Below, one piece after another: positions 45,908 through 55,770 of a stretch of 64,000 bases of DNA. The position numbers were made by a program, and so were the translations under genes. The stretch is from Enterococcus haemoperoxidus ATCC BAA-382. GTDB taxonomy: Bacteria; Bacillota; Bacilli; Lactobacillales; Enterococcaceae. The stretch lies in NCBI RefSeq assembly GCF_000407165.1, contig NZ_KE136480.1:1-64000 (forward strand), written 5' to 3'. Below the pieces are notes generated by a model. That model saw only the letters and a program-made list of their open reading frames with translations, was not told the origin of the DNA and did not search any database. How positions within the stretch are numbered: position 1 is the first letter of the stretch; each line of letters begins with the position of its first letter.

Positions 45908-46573
45908 TTACTCGTTCATTTTTTCATCCAACAAATCGACATCATCTGTTTCACCAACAACTAACAAGTTGTCATTTTCTCTAACCATCTCTTCGGCTGC
46001 TGGAGATGCGATTACTTCAGATTTTGAACGGCGTATAGCAACAACCGTTAATCCAAAGCGTTGACGAAAATTTAGCTCCCCTAATGTTTTTCCATAAAAT
46101 TTTGGATTAGAGACACGAATTTCTGCTAAAGATACTTCACTAGATAGTTCAATGTAATCTAAAATATTTCTAGAGACTAATTTATGTGCAACCCTGATCC
46201 CCATATCTCGTTCTGGATGGACAACTAGGTCAGCACCAATCTTTTCTAAAACTCTTGCATGATATTCATTTACAGCTTTAGCTAAAACATTTGGCACACC
46301 CATTTCTTTAACCATCAAAGTGACCAAAATACTTGCTTGAATATCCTCACCGATAGCAACAACGACATGGTCAAAGTTACGAATACCTAATGAACGCAAA
46401 GTTGCCTCATCTTGTGCATTCGCTACAACTGCATGTGTTGCTATATTCATGTATTCATTCACTCGATCTTCGTTACTATCAATAGCTAAAACTTCTTGAC
46501 CAGATTCTATCAATGTCTGACAAATGCTTCCACCGAATCTCCCTAGACCGATAATTGCAAAATTTTGCTTCAT
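45908..46573 (-). CDS. ktrA: Potassium uptake regulatory protein, KtrA/TrkA family
   Basis: This 221-residue RCK protein has an N-terminal Rossmann domain (FAIIGLGRFGGSICQTLI; Asp in LAIDSNEDRV) and a C-terminal RCK_C domain (SLAEIRVSNPKFYGKTLGELN). It binds nucleotides, and often c-di-AMP in its C-terminal part, and gates a KtrB/D channel, which is not in the window. The start is set at the ATG after CTAGGAGAAGT. The longer frame runs back through the liaR terminator and is rejected. Confidence 0.9.
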   Translation of the reverse strand: MKQNFAIIGLGRFGGSICQTLIESGQEVLAIDSNEDRVNEYMNIATHAVVANAQDEATLRSLGIRNFDHVVVAIGEDIQASILVTLMVKEMGVPNVLAKAVNEYHARVLEKIGADLVVHPERDMGIRVAHKLVSRNILDYIELSSEVSLAEIRVSNPKFYGKTLGELNFRQRFGLTVVAIRRSKSEVIASPAAEEMVRENDNLLVVGETDDVDLLDEKMNE

Positions 46574-46681
46574 AGTTACTTCTCCTAGTATTAATTTTAA
46601 ATTAAGTATAACAAACGGACAGGCAATTGAACAGAAACAGTGATTGTATTTCACTGCAATTCTTATCTCTATCTTATCATT

Positions 46682-46726
46682 AAAAAAAAGTGAACAAGAC
46701 AAACTATGACAGTTCATCTTATTCAC
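46682..46726 (-). terminator. Terminator of liaFSR
   Basis: On the minus strand GTGAATAAGA...AACTGTC and ATAGTT...TCTTGTTCAC pair and TTTTTTTT follows. Confidence 0.85.
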
Positions 46727-46749
46727 AATAGAGCAAATTACAGCTCTTG

Positions 46750-47382
46750 TTATTTTGCCAATCCATGTTGAAACGCATAAATAGCTGCTTGTGTGCGGTC
46801 TTCGACATCTAATTTTGCTAAGATATTTGAGACATGTGTTTTAACCGTTTTAAGGGTGATAAATAGTTCATCTGCAATTTCCTGATTACTACGACCTTTG
46901 GCTATCAACATCAAAATTTCATGTTCGCGATTCGTTAAATCCTCATGTAGTACTGGTTCTTGTTTTTTCGTCAAACGTTCCATCATTTTAGTCGTTACTT
47001 CTGGTTCTAAGACACGTTCTCCTCTCGATATTGCTCGAATAGCATTCGCAATTTCATGAGCAGTCGACGTTTTCAATAGATAACCAGCAGCTCCAGCTTC
47101 AATTGCAGGATACACTTTTTCATCGTCAATAAAACTAGTAACAATTATGATTCGTGCTTGTGGCCAATCTTTTAAAATAGCCTTCGTTGACTCGATTCCA
47201 TCCATCACATCCATAACGAGGTCCATTAAAATCACATCAGGTCGTAATTCTAAAGCTTTTTCATAACCTATTTGACCGTTCTCTGCTTCTCCAACTACTT
47301 CTATATCTTCTTGAATAGATAGATAAGAGGATACACCTAATCGTACCATTTCATGGTCATCCACTAACATTACTTTGATCAC
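46750..47382 (-). CDS. liaR: Response regulator LiaR
   Basis: This 210-residue NarL/LuxR-type regulator has the receiver with phospho-acceptor Asp54 (ILMDLVMD) and a C-terminal HTH ([20 protein letters not shown]). It controls the cell-envelope stress response to antibiotics such as daptomycin. It overlaps liaS by 26 bases; order liaF-liaS-liaR. Confidence 0.93.
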   Translation of the reverse strand: MIKVMLVDDHEMVRLGVSSYLSIQEDIEVVGEAENGQIGYEKALELRPDVILMDLVMDVMDGIESTKAILKDWPQARIIIVTSFIDDEKVYPAIEAGAAGYLLKTSTAHEIANAIRAISRGERVLEPEVTTKMMERLTKKQEPVLHEDLTNREHEILMLIAKGRSNQEIADELFITLKTVKTHVSNILAKLDVEDRTQAAIYAFQHGLAK

Positions 47383-48460
47383 TTGTTATTTCCTCCTTTA
47401 TCACAGGCACTTTGATCTCTACGCTTGTTCCTTGTCCTTTAAAGCTGATTATCTTAACAATACCGCCCATGCCCGCTACGCGTTCACGGATATTTTTTAA
47501 GCCATAACTACCGGCTTTATTATCATTTTCACTCATATCAAAACCAACACCGTCGTCCACCAAACGCAATAATACATTTTTATCTACTTGATGCAGATAA
47601 ACCTCTAGTTCTTGTGCTTTGGCATGCCGCAGCGTGTTGGAGAGTAGCTCTTGGACGATCCTAAAAAGATGATCTTCAATACTGTTATTTAAATGTACAT
47701 CTTCAACATCCCAAGTTAACTCGATTTTTATTTTTGTTTGCAGTTCTTTTAACAACTGCTCGATTCCTTTACGTAAACTTTTACCTTCCAAACTTACTGG
47801 ACGTAGATGCAGTAACAACGCACGCATCTCAGATTGAGATGCATTGATGATGTCTGTTACTGTCACCAATTGTTTGCGAAACATTTCTGGCGTCTCACTT
47901 CGTTGTGCTTGCTCATTTAATGCCGATAACATCATCATTGCAGCAAATAGTTGTTGGCTGACTGAATCATGAAGCTCTCTGGCAAGTCTATGACGTTCTT
48001 CTTCTAAAATCTCTTCTTTGGTTTCTCCGTCCATCAGTTGCGGACGACTATTCAATAATTGCAATTCTTTCGACATTTCTAATAATTTTGTTCTGATTTT
48101 TGAAATATCTTGGTCGACTTCTCCAATATACTGATCATTACTAGCATGTGCTACACTCTTAGCCAAGACTGGATTTTCGTAGCTACCTCTGGCTAATAAC
48201 CGTAGTTTTTCTTCAATTCTACCATATTGTGCTTTTTGTACAATAGATACGAGTAAAAACGTTGATAAGCCCACTAAAAGGGAAATCAACAGCATATGGA
48301 AAATCAAAGGAATATAAAATACTTTCCTTTGAAGTAATTCCAACATCCAATTTTTCTGTTTAATCGAATGAAAATATGAAAATAGTGTAAGTAAAACAAC
48401 AATAAACGTGCTGCAAGCAGCATATAAAGAAAGCATCTGTCGAGAAATCTTACCCATCAT
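47357..48460 (-). CDS. liaS: Sensor histidine kinase LiaS
   Basis: This 367-residue kinase has two N-terminal membrane helices (about 13-30 and 48-70), a short extracellular loop and a HAMP-like linker. The HisKA_3 box is [19 protein letters not shown], with the phosphorylated His in ELHDSV, and the HATPase domain ends in [16 protein letters not shown]. With LiaF as inhibitor it senses envelope stress and phosphorylates LiaR. It overlaps liaF by 4 bases (ATGA). Confidence 0.93.
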   Translation of the reverse strand: MMGKISRQMLSLYAACSTFIVVLLTLFSYFHSIKQKNWMLELLQRKVFYIPLIFHMLLISLLVGLSTFLLVSIVQKAQYGRIEEKLRLLARGSYENPVLAKSVAHASNDQYIGEVDQDISKIRTKLLEMSKELQLLNSRPQLMDGETKEEILEEERHRLARELHDSVSQQLFAAMMMLSALNEQAQRSETPEMFRKQLVTVTDIINASQSEMRALLLHLRPVSLEGKSLRKGIEQLLKELQTKIKIELTWDVEDVHLNNSIEDHLFRIVQELLSNTLRHAKAQELEVYLHQVDKNVLLRLVDDGVGFDMSENDNKAGSYGLKNIRERVAGMGGIVKIISFKGQGTSVEIKVPVIKEEITSDQSNVSG

Positions 48461-49188
48461 ACACGAATCACCTCGAGATCCCCGACTAATGTATTTGTAA
48501 TGATTTTTAAGCGGCGATTGTTTGTATCAAAGTCGTTGCTATAGACTTTTAATGATTCGTTTTTCAGATGATATTTCTCTTCTTCAAAATTGACATTTCC
48601 GTAAAAAGTCGAATGTTCTAGGGTTACGGCAACGCCTAGTGGAACTAGAATTCTTGTACGGCCAAAGCCTTTACGAATAATAATAATGCTATCATCTTTA
48701 GGCAATAACGTATTCCCTAAATCAACGATCGTGTCACCTGATAGAACATCTATATTGATGTCATCCCATTCATAAACATTACTACCAATCCGTTCATTAG
48801 CAAACCATGGACGTTTAAAACGACGTCCGCTTTTGGATTCAACATTCGTCGTCTCCACCATAATCATTTGTTTCTTCCTCCAAGGTGCGCGCTGAGTAAT
48901 ATCAACGCCTGCGATTTCTACACCTTTTAGGCCAATAAATAAAACGCCAAATACTAACATTAACCAAAATGCTGGACTATTCATTACCCCAATCAAAATC
49001 AGAATAACGCCTAGCACTAATTGAAAATTATTAAAATTGCTACGATGAACTTTTTTTAGTGCATAAACAGCACTCAAGATACCCAATACTAATACGACTG
49101 CTAAGCCTGGGTTATGTATAATTTGCCATAAGGCTAATATAAAAAGTAATGCTTCTACTACGATAAAAAAACGCCATGGGTTATTCAT
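48457..49188 (-). CDS. liaF: LiaF, inhibitor of the LiaSR system
   Basis: This 243-residue protein has four N-terminal membrane helices (about 5-85) and a C-terminal DUF2154/LiaF domain with the beta-helix-like repeats IDVLSGDTIVDLGNTLLPKD and VTLEHSTFYGNVNFEEEK. It keeps LiaS off without stress. GAAAGGGGGATT precedes the ATG, and a TATACT lies upstream. Confidence 0.92.
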   Translation of the reverse strand: MNNPWRFFIVVEALLFILALWQIIHNPGLAVVLVLGILSAVYALKKVHRSNFNNFQLVLGVILILIGVMNSPAFWLMLVFGVLFIGLKGVEIAGVDITQRAPWRKKQMIMVETTNVESKSGRRFKRPWFANERIGSNVYEWDDINIDVLSGDTIVDLGNTLLPKDDSIIIIRKGFGRTRILVPLGVAVTLEHSTFYGNVNFEEEKYHLKNESLKVYSNDFDTNNRRLKIITNTLVGDLEVIRV

Positions 49189-49198
49189 TATAATCCCC

Positions 49199-49386
49199 CT
49201 TTCTATGAAATTAGTATACCTTGATTCTCATATTAATGTTAGTTGCTAAAGCCCCATTTTACTATAGGACTTTAGCCCTAATTTTTTTGTTGCTAACATG
49301 AGTCAAGTCGCTATTAATCAGGTTTAAAGGGCAAGTCAAAGCTACTACTAGCTTTGGCCCGCCCTTTGTTCTTATTAACTGTTTTG
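49199..49386 (-). terminator. greA-liaF intergenic hairpins
   Basis: AAAGGGC...GCCCTTT (49328-49371), with an inner CCAAAGCT/AGCTTTG stem, follows greA. A second stem, GCTAAAGCCCC...GGACTTTAGC (49250-49276), is followed by TTTTTTT on the plus strand. Both may terminate or insulate liaFSR. Confidence 0.55.
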
Positions 49387-49860
49387 TTAACCAACTTTTG
49401 TGATTCTTACTTGCATGTCTCCACCAGGAGTTGCAATAGCAACTTGATCGTTTAATTTTTTACCGATCAATGCTTGTGCAATCGGTGAATCATTTGAAAT
49501 TTTACCTGAAAAAGGATCTGCTTCAGCACTACCTACAATAGTGTATTCTTCTTCATCACCATCTGGTAACTCAATAAATGTTACTGTTTTTCCAATTGAA
49601 ACTTCATCGGTATCAACGCCATTATTATCAATAATTTGTGCAAAACGAATCATATTTTCTAAAGTAGTGATTTTTCCTTCTACAAAAGCTTGTTCATCTT
49701 TGGCAGACTCATACTCTGAGTTCTCTGATAAATCACCAAAGCTTCTTGCGATTTTTATACGTTCAACGATTTCTTTTCGTTTAACTGTTTTTAATTCTTC
49801 AAGTTCTTGTTCCAATTTTTCTTTGCCTTCAAGTGTCATAGGAAATACTTTTTCTACCAT
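49387..49860 (-). CDS. greA: Transcription elongation factor GreA
   Basis: This 157-residue GreA has an N-terminal coiled coil ([39 protein letters not shown] with the catalytic acidic tip) and a C-terminal FKBP-like domain ([18 protein letters not shown]). It helps stalled RNA polymerase restart by transcript cleavage. AAGAAGGAG precedes the ATG. Downstream of mltG, as in other enterococci and lactobacilli. Confidence 0.95.
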   Translation of the reverse strand: MVEKVFPMTLEGKEKLEQELEELKTVKRKEIVERIKIARSFGDLSENSEYESAKDEQAFVEGKITTLENMIRFAQIIDNNGVDTDEVSIGKTVTFIELPDGDEEEYTIVGSAEADPFSGKISNDSPIAQALIGKKLNDQVAIATPGGDMQVRITKVG

Positions 49861-50070
49861 GTTAATTTCTCCTTCTTAACTTACTACAATGTTTTTATTT
49901 TTATTTTCGTTGAAAAATTCCGCTTTCAATCCACAAAAGAGTACCACGCTTTAAGCAAATTGTAAATAATATTCACTTAATTTTTATAAATCTGCTAGAA
50001 TTTTTTTCTAATAGACGGCTCTTTCAGTATTTCTTTTATGCTTGACCACGCGAATTCTGAGTAAAGCGAA

Positions 50071-50100
50071 ACGAGCCGCCTAAATTATAGGTTGGCTCGT
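50071..50100 (-). terminator. Hairpin after mltG
   Basis: ACGAGCC...CCTA and TAGG...GGCTCGT pair with small internal loops. The T tract on the minus strand is weak (TTTCGCTTT). Confidence 0.5.
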
Positions 50101-50123
50101 AATAAGATACGCAAACTCAAAAG

Positions 50124-51551
50124 TTATTCACTATTTTCAGTTTCTGAATTATTTACATATTTATCCACAAATTCTTGATGTTGTTCATAGGTCTCAGCGA
50201 AATAAACATTTCCAGTGGAGATGTCTGCAACAAAATAAAGATAGTTATTTTGGATTGGATTTAAAACAGCATTAATTGATTGTTCACTAGGACTATCAAA
50301 AGGTCCGGGTCCATAACCAGTATTTTTATAAAGATTATACGGCGAATCCACTTCTAAATCTTTATACGTCACTAATTCTTTATGTTCGCCTAATGCGTAC
50401 AGAATAGAAATATCAGATTGTAATGGCATATTAGCCGCAATTCGATTAAAGAAAACTTGAGAAATCTTCTTGCGGTCTTCTTCCTTCACACCTTCTTTTT
50501 CAACCAAGGAAGCAAGTGTTAGTACTTGTTGGATCGTCATGCCTTTAGCGTGTACCATTGGAATAAACGGTTCAACCACACTATTGGTTTTTGCAATCAT
50601 TTGATCAACAAAATCTTCTAATTTTGCCTCTTTGTAATAATCATATGTTGCAGGGAATAAATACCCTTCAAAGCGGTAACGAACATTACTTGCTTCAGCC
50701 GCACTTCCTAACAACTCTGGGTATTTTTCCTTCATGGAGTCAAAGAATGCTTGATTCTTCATCAACTCAATAAATTGATCCTTCTTAAAATCGGTATTTT
50801 TTTCAATTGCATCTCCGATCTTATCAATATCGAAACCTTCTGGTATCGTTACTTTACCATCAGCTAATTGTGTTGGTTCTGCTGTTCCACCTTCTCTTAA
50901 AAGTGCTCCAATCTCATCTAGTGTCATATCAGGTGACATTTGATAGTAGCCGGCCTGAAAATCAGTCAGATTTTTAAACTTTGCATAATAATTGAAGACC
51001 ATTCCGCTTTTGATTACTTTGCTGTCTTCTAGAATATTCGCAATCTTTTTATTAGACGAGTCCTCTGGAATGTGGACTTGTACCAGTTTGGTATCCTTTT
51101 TATCTAAAGGCTGTAAACCTGCATTGACGTACTTATAAAAGGTAAAACTAAAAATTGCAATTACCAGTATCAAAACTGAGGCAACAATTAACACGATTCG
51201 ACTAACGATACGATCTTCTTTCTTTCTAGAGCGTTTATCAGGATCATCTTTTTTATAGCTTTCCATGTTAACAGCATCCAACTGCTCGCTCGGTTGCTTT
51301 GTACGATGGTCTGCACTGCGAGAGCCAACTGATTCCATCTCATCTAGCTTTGCTGTTTCATCTTCATTATTAGGCTGAGAACGGTATGTCCGATTATTTT
51401 CTGCTTCATTATGCTGTGATATGTTCTGAGCATTGTGTTCAGAAGAAGCTGACTCATCATTCTGAATTTCTTCTCCTCGCAAAGAACGCAACACCTGATC
51501 TTTGAATGAAGAATTGGAATGATCTTGATTATTTTGGTTATCTTCTGCCAA
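50124..51551 (-). CDS. mltG: Endolytic transglycosylase MltG
   Basis: The 475-residue protein has a long disordered cytoplasmic N-terminus (about 1-110, Asn/Glu/Ser-rich), one membrane helix (about 115-138), a LysM-like subdomain and the YceG catalytic domain. The catalytic Glu is in LASLVEKEGV; other motifs are RLPLQSD-like NMPLQSDISILYAL and SPYNLYKNTGYGPGPF. It cuts new glycan strands to set their length. AAGGAGG precedes the ATG; located upstream of greA. Confidence 0.93.
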   Translation of the reverse strand: MAEDNQNNQDHSNSSFKDQVLRSLRGEEIQNDESASSEHNAQNISQHNEAENNRTYRSQPNNEDETAKLDEMESVGSRSADHRTKQPSEQLDAVNMESYKKDDPDKRSRKKEDRIVSRIVLIVASVLILVIAIFSFTFYKYVNAGLQPLDKKDTKLVQVHIPEDSSNKKIANILEDSKVIKSGMVFNYYAKFKNLTDFQAGYYQMSPDMTLDEIGALLREGGTAEPTQLADGKVTIPEGFDIDKIGDAIEKNTDFKKDQFIELMKNQAFFDSMKEKYPELLGSAAEASNVRYRFEGYLFPATYDYYKEAKLEDFVDQMIAKTNSVVEPFIPMVHAKGMTIQQVLTLASLVEKEGVKEEDRKKISQVFFNRIAANMPLQSDISILYALGEHKELVTYKDLEVDSPYNLYKNTGYGPGPFDSPSEQSINAVLNPIQNNYLYFVADISTGNVYFAETYEQHQEFVDKYVNNSETENSE

Positions 51552-51686
51552 AACAAATCCTCCTTACTTTCTTATGTATCTTCTTTAACTTTAACCATTA
51601 TACATGAAAGCTTTTTAAATTTAAACTTTTTTAGAGAAACGTCACTAACTTGTAAGATTTGTTTTGTTTATCCGTTTAAAATAAAT

Positions 51687-51803
51687 GTGATTGGGTCATA
51701 ACTCTTCGAGTCATATCCCAATCACATGAAATCCGTATAAATGCGGGAAAAGCGCTGGCTACGCTACGCTTTTTAATGAAGCTTAACACTTATCCCAACC
51801 TCA
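51687..51803. repeat. Interspersed hairpin repeat near nox
   Basis: GTGATTGGG...CCCAATCAC forms a strong stem with an inner ACTC/GAGT. A second hairpin, AAAAGCG...CGCTTTTT, follows. The layout resembles the long element at 7944-8115. It ends transcription of nox on the minus strand. Confidence 0.6.
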
Positions 51804-51813
51804 TTTATTCAAA

Positions 51814-53151
51814 TTATTCAGCGCTAAGTGCCGCCATCGTAATATAATTATAGGGTTGATTAAAGTGTGGTAAGAAAAAGATGTCGAGTAATTTTAATTT
51901 GTCAATCGTCACTTTTTCTTCGATTGCTAATGAGAACATATGGATTCCCATGGAAATATCTTCATAAGAAGCCATCTGCGCTCCGACGATACGGCGGGAA
52001 TCTTCTTCATAAACAATTCTGATTTTTACTTTATTATTCTCTTTCATGAATCCAGGTTTTTGTAAGTCCTCAAATTCCGTATATTTTATTTTCAATCCTA
52101 ATTTTTCTGATTCTTGAACGGTAAGTCCTGTAGATACCATATGATAACCAAAAATTGAAATTCCGTTTGAACCTTGAACACCTATTGATTCCAAAGGTGT
52201 ACCGCCAACGTTATGCGCTGCGACAATTCCTGAGCGAACCGCGTTTGTTGCTAAAGCAATATACGTTGTTTGCTGTACGGCATTTGAGAAAATCGTTGCG
52301 CAATCTCCTACCGCGTAAACATCCGGATCGCCTGTTTGTTGGTGCAGATTAACAAGATAAGCACCATTATCAAATAACGTCAAATGCTCTTTGCCTAGGC
52401 TATTATTTGGTCTAAATCCAATTGCATTGATAACTAAGTCTACTGCATATTCACCTTTATCTGTCACGATAGATTCAACTTTTTCAGTGCCTTTGTATTC
52501 TTTCGCTAATTCATTGTAATGTAATTCAATCCCATTATCAGCTAAGACTTTATCCATATCATCAGTAAACCATTGATCATAATAATTTGGTAAACATCTT
52601 TGTTCTGCATCGAATAATAGAACATTCTTACCACGGCGTTTAGCAGCTTCCGCAATTTCAACACCGATATACCCTGCTCCAATTACCGCAACTGTCTCTA
52701 CTTCTTCTTTTGCCATAGCAGCATCTACTGTTTGACCATCTTGGAAAAGTTTTAAGAATTCAACATTTTTTAAGTCTCTTCCAGGAATATTTGGATTGAT
52801 CGGTGCTGATCCTGTAGCTAAAATCAACTTGTCATAACTTTCCGTGAATTCTTCGCCATTATGTTTTTTGCAATGAACGATTTTTTCTGCAAAATCGATA
52901 CTTTCCGCCGCTGTTTCCATATAAATTTTAGCCCCTTTTGCTTCAAAGGCTTCTTTGTTCGTATAAAATAAATTTTCGTAAGATTCTATTTGACGTCCTA
53001 CCCACAGCGCTGTCCCGCAACCTAAATAACTAAGGTTCGTATTTCGATCGATCATTACAACTTCTTGATCTGGATAAGTATCCAACAATGTGTTTGCTGC
53101 AGCGATTCCTGCATGATTAGCACCTACAATAACTGTTTTTGTTTTGCTCAT
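51814..53151 (-). CDS. nox: NADH oxidase, water-forming (Nox family)
   Basis: This 445-residue flavoenzyme has FAD motif IVGANHAGIAA, the redox Cys in LSYLGCGTALWVG (Cys-sulfenic acid type), the NADH motif VIGAGYIGVEIAEAA and DVYAVGDCATIF. It reduces oxygen to water with NADH and balances redox in lactic acid bacteria. CoA-disulfide reductase is a close alternative. The ATG at 53151 has AAGGAGAG upstream. Confidence 0.9.
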   Translation of the reverse strand: MSKTKTVIVGANHAGIAAANTLLDTYPDQEVVMIDRNTNLSYLGCGTALWVGRQIESYENLFYTNKEAFEAKGAKIYMETAAESIDFAEKIVHCKKHNGEEFTESYDKLILATGSAPINPNIPGRDLKNVEFLKLFQDGQTVDAAMAKEEVETVAVIGAGYIGVEIAEAAKRRGKNVLLFDAEQRCLPNYYDQWFTDDMDKVLADNGIELHYNELAKEYKGTEKVESIVTDKGEYAVDLVINAIGFRPNNSLGKEHLTLFDNGAYLVNLHQQTGDPDVYAVGDCATIFSNAVQQTTYIALATNAVRSGIVAAHNVGGTPLESIGVQGSNGISIFGYHMVSTGLTVQESEKLGLKIKYTEFEDLQKPGFMKENNKVKIRIVYEEDSRRIVGAQMASYEDISMGIHMFSLAIEEKVTIDKLKLLDIFFLPHFNQPYNYITMAALSAE

Positions 53152-53460
53152 AAGACTCTCCTTCATGTGATTTATTGAACTTAATTATAACGCAAGAAAG
53201 GGCTTTCTTTTATCAATTTATCAGTTTTCCATTAAAATATTTGAGAAACTCTCATTTTCTTCATTAAATCACCATAATTATTTTCTTTTTAAATGATAAA
53301 GGTTCATTCTATATAGAATCTTAGTTAAAATGAATGTACTGAGCAATGTGAAACATTTTATAAGTATGCATAGAAGAAATTGGATAGTGTAACGAAAGAG
53401 TATTATCCATTTGCTTCAATATTAAGCGTTGTAAACTATTATTATTTTGGAGGAATGATT

Positions 53461-53964
53461 ATGAAAAAAAATCAGAATTACTGGATTAAACACCTTAAAT
53501 TAGTGCCACATCCAGAGGGTGGTTATTTTAAGCAAGTATTAAAATCTGAACACTATTTGAACGTAACTTCCGAGAAAGTTCGTCCCTACTATACAAGTAT
53601 CTATTTTCTATTAACACAGGGGAATCCTTCTCATTTTCATCGTTTAGCTTCTGACGAAGTCTGGTATTACCATTCTGGTTCCGCTTTAAGTATTCATTTG
53701 TTACACCCAAATGGTCAGTATGAAAAGATTCAATTAGGAACAGATATAGTAAAAGGAGAGGTCTTACAGGCAGTTGTACCTAAAAATGTGATTTTTGGTT
53801 CAAGTGTTGAGGAGAACGGAGAGTTTTCTTTAGTAAGTTGTATGGTTTCTCCTGGATTTGATTATCAAGATTTTGAATTATTTACTAAGCAACAATTGCA
53901 TACACTCTATCCAGATCACCAGGATATTATTGATCAATTAGCTTACGATCAGCTACCGGAGTGA
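53461..53964 (+). CDS. Cupin domain protein, DUF985
   Basis: This 167-residue protein has the DUF985 start (LKLVPHPEGGYFKQVLKS), SIYFLLTQGNPSHFHRL with metal-binding His residues, DEVWYYHSGSAL and a late SCMVSPGFDYQDFEL. It folds as a single cupin barrel. Function unknown; relatives may be sugar epimerase-like. The ATG at 53461 has GGAGG 9 bases upstream; the 27-codon extension is rejected. Confidence 0.82.
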   Translation: MKKNQNYWIKHLKLVPHPEGGYFKQVLKSEHYLNVTSEKVRPYYTSIYFLLTQGNPSHFHRLASDEVWYYHSGSALSIHLLHPNGQYEKIQLGTDIVKGEVLQAVVPKNVIFGSSVEENGEFSLVSCMVSPGFDYQDFELFTKQQLHTLYPDHQDIIDQLAYDQLPE

Positions 53965-54013
53965 TTAATAGATTAAATGTGGTTTAAATATAGCTGCTCA
54001 AGACATGAAAAGA

Positions 54014-54056
54014 CCCCAAAAAATTGTATTTTTAACTTACAATTTTTTTGGGTATC
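54014..54056. terminator. Terminator between cupin and HAD genes
   Basis: CCCAAAAAATTGTA and TACAATTTTTTTGGG pair; the stem itself gives A and T tracts for both directions. Confidence 0.75.
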
Positions 54057-54061
54057 TCACA

Positions 54062-54715
54062 CTATTCTTTTAAAATTATTTCTTCTATCTCTTCAGGAGT
54101 GACAGCAATATAATCAGCTCCAGCACTTTCTAACTCTGCTCGATCACCGAATCCGTATAGAACTCCCATACAAGACAGGCCATTTTCTTTTGCACCGACT
54201 ATATCATGACTACGGTCACCAATCATCAGTGACTCGTTTAAATCGGTGATTTTGGCTGATTTCAGTGCATATCTTATAACATCCGCTTTTTTCGAACGAG
54301 CACCATCTAAACTAGCGCCATATATCCCAACAAAATAGCTCTCTAGATCAAAATGAGCCAAAATTTGTTTCGCATAAATTTCTGGTTTAGATGTTGCGAT
54401 ATAAAGGTTACAGCCAGCCTGTTTTAAGGCGGTCAGTACTTCTACGATCCCTTTATATACCTGGTTTTCATACATCCCTTTTGTTTGATAATATTCACGA
54501 TAATAGCTTACTGCAAGTTCAGTTGAATGGTCAGACAACTGAACTAATTTTTTAAAACTATCGTCTAAAGGTGGGCCAATAAATGAATAAAGCTCTGTTT
54601 GATTTAACTCTTCTAAATTCATTTTCTTTAGAGCATAACGTACAGAATTAATGATTCCTTCACCAGAATCTGTAATCGTTCCATCTAAGTCAAATAAAAT
54701 TGTTTTATATTGCAT
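54062..54715 (-). CDS. HAD-superfamily hydrolase (phosphoglycolate phosphatase-like)
   Basis: The 217-residue protein has HAD motif I (LFDLDGTITDSG), motif II (IATSKPEIYA), the Lys motif (SKKADVIRYAL) and motif III (MIGDRSHDIVGAKENGL), with a helical cap after motif I (C1 type). It is a phosphatase for a small metabolite; the Gph/PpaX subgroup is the nearest. It lies 18 bp downstream of the SPFH gene on the same strand, likely one operon. Confidence 0.85.
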   Translation of the reverse strand: MQYKTILFDLDGTITDSGEGIINSVRYALKKMNLEELNQTELYSFIGPPLDDSFKKLVQLSDHSTELAVSYYREYYQTKGMYENQVYKGIVEVLTALKQAGCNLYIATSKPEIYAKQILAHFDLESYFVGIYGASLDGARSKKADVIRYALKSAKITDLNESLMIGDRSHDIVGAKENGLSCMGVLYGFGDRAELESAGADYIAVTPEEIEEIILKE

Positions 54716-54733
54716 AAGAGACTCACTTTCATT

Positions 54734-55603
54734 CTATCTTTCGTGAACATCTCCAGTATTGATAACTGGTTGGGTTCCTTTATCTGTAATGATCGATACT
54801 AGAAGATTGTTGATCAACTGAACTTTGCGATCATCAGTAAAGTTGATTTCTTGTCCGTCTTCAATTTGTTCCAGAGCCATTTGTGTCATGGATACCGCAC
54901 CTTCAACAATGATTTGTCGTGCAGATAAGATTGCTTTGGCTTGTTGTCTTTGTAGCATAGCACTAGCGATTTCTGTCGCATATGCTAAATGGTTTAAGCG
55001 TGTTTCAATGACTTCAACTCCAGCAACAGCTAAACGTTCTTGTAATTCTTTTGCCATTTCTTCTGAAACTTCAGTTGTATTTCCACGTAAGGTCAAATCG
55101 TCATCATTGAACGTATCATAGGGATATTGTGTCGCAATGTGGCGAATGGCCGTTTCACTTTGGATTTCTATAAAATCTTGATAGCGATCCACATCGAACA
55201 AGGCTTTAGCTGTATCGACGACTTTAAATACAACAACTGCAGAAATTTCAACAGGATTTCCATCTGAATCATTTACTTTTAACAACGAGCTATTAAAGTT
55301 ACGCACTTTTAATGAAACGTTGATTTTTTGAGTTAAAGGTGTTGTCACAAACAAGCCATTCTCTTTGATTGTACCTAAGTATTGCCCAAAAAATAAGATG
55401 GCTTTTGCTTGATTTGGACTAACGATTGTTAATGAGCTTAAAAATAAAGCTGAAATTGTCCACAATACTAAACCAATCGTAATCATCCCAAACGTTTCAT
55501 TTGTAACACCAACATAAAAGCAATATCCTCCAATTACGATTAAGATAATCAATACAACCAACGCAATATACCCATTAACATGAAACGTTTTTTTCTCTTC
55601 CAA
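54734..55603 (-). CDS. SPFH/band 7 domain protein
   Basis: The 289-residue protein has two N-terminal membrane helices (about 9-30 and 36-57) and an SPFH domain (SPNQAKAILFFGQYLGTIKE; LKVRNFNSSLLKVNDSDGNP; MLQRQQAKAILSARQIIVEGA). It is a flotillin/prohibitin-like membrane organiser. Typical of the YqfA/SPFH family that supports membrane stress responses. TTGGAAGAGAAA-type start: the ribosome binding site GGGGGAAATC precedes the start. Confidence 0.88.
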   Translation of the reverse strand: MEEKKTFHVNGYIALVVLIILIVIGGYCFYVGVTNETFGMITIGLVLWTISALFLSSLTIVSPNQAKAILFFGQYLGTIKENGLFVTTPLTQKINVSLKVRNFNSSLLKVNDSDGNPVEISAVVVFKVVDTAKALFDVDRYQDFIEIQSETAIRHIATQYPYDTFNDDDLTLRGNTTEVSEEMAKELQERLAVAGVEVIETRLNHLAYATEIASAMLQRQQAKAILSARQIIVEGAVSMTQMALEQIEDGQEINFTDDRKVQLINNLLVSIITDKGTQPVINTGDVHER

Positions 55604-55770
55604 GATTTCCCCCTACTTTCTTTTTACTTTTAGTACCCCTATAGTACTCCTCTTTGTTCTTTCCATCAATAGTTAGGAAAAGAGAAAAGAGTTGCTTAAT
55701 TCTTAGTTTAGATGTAAACTTACTTTTAGTAAGTGAATAATATTATTAATCAATTTGGAGGTTTTATATT

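Noticed and set aside
46574-46726. N-terminal extension of KtrA
   Set aside because: It would translate through the liaFSR terminator; the inner ATG gives the normal Rossmann start.
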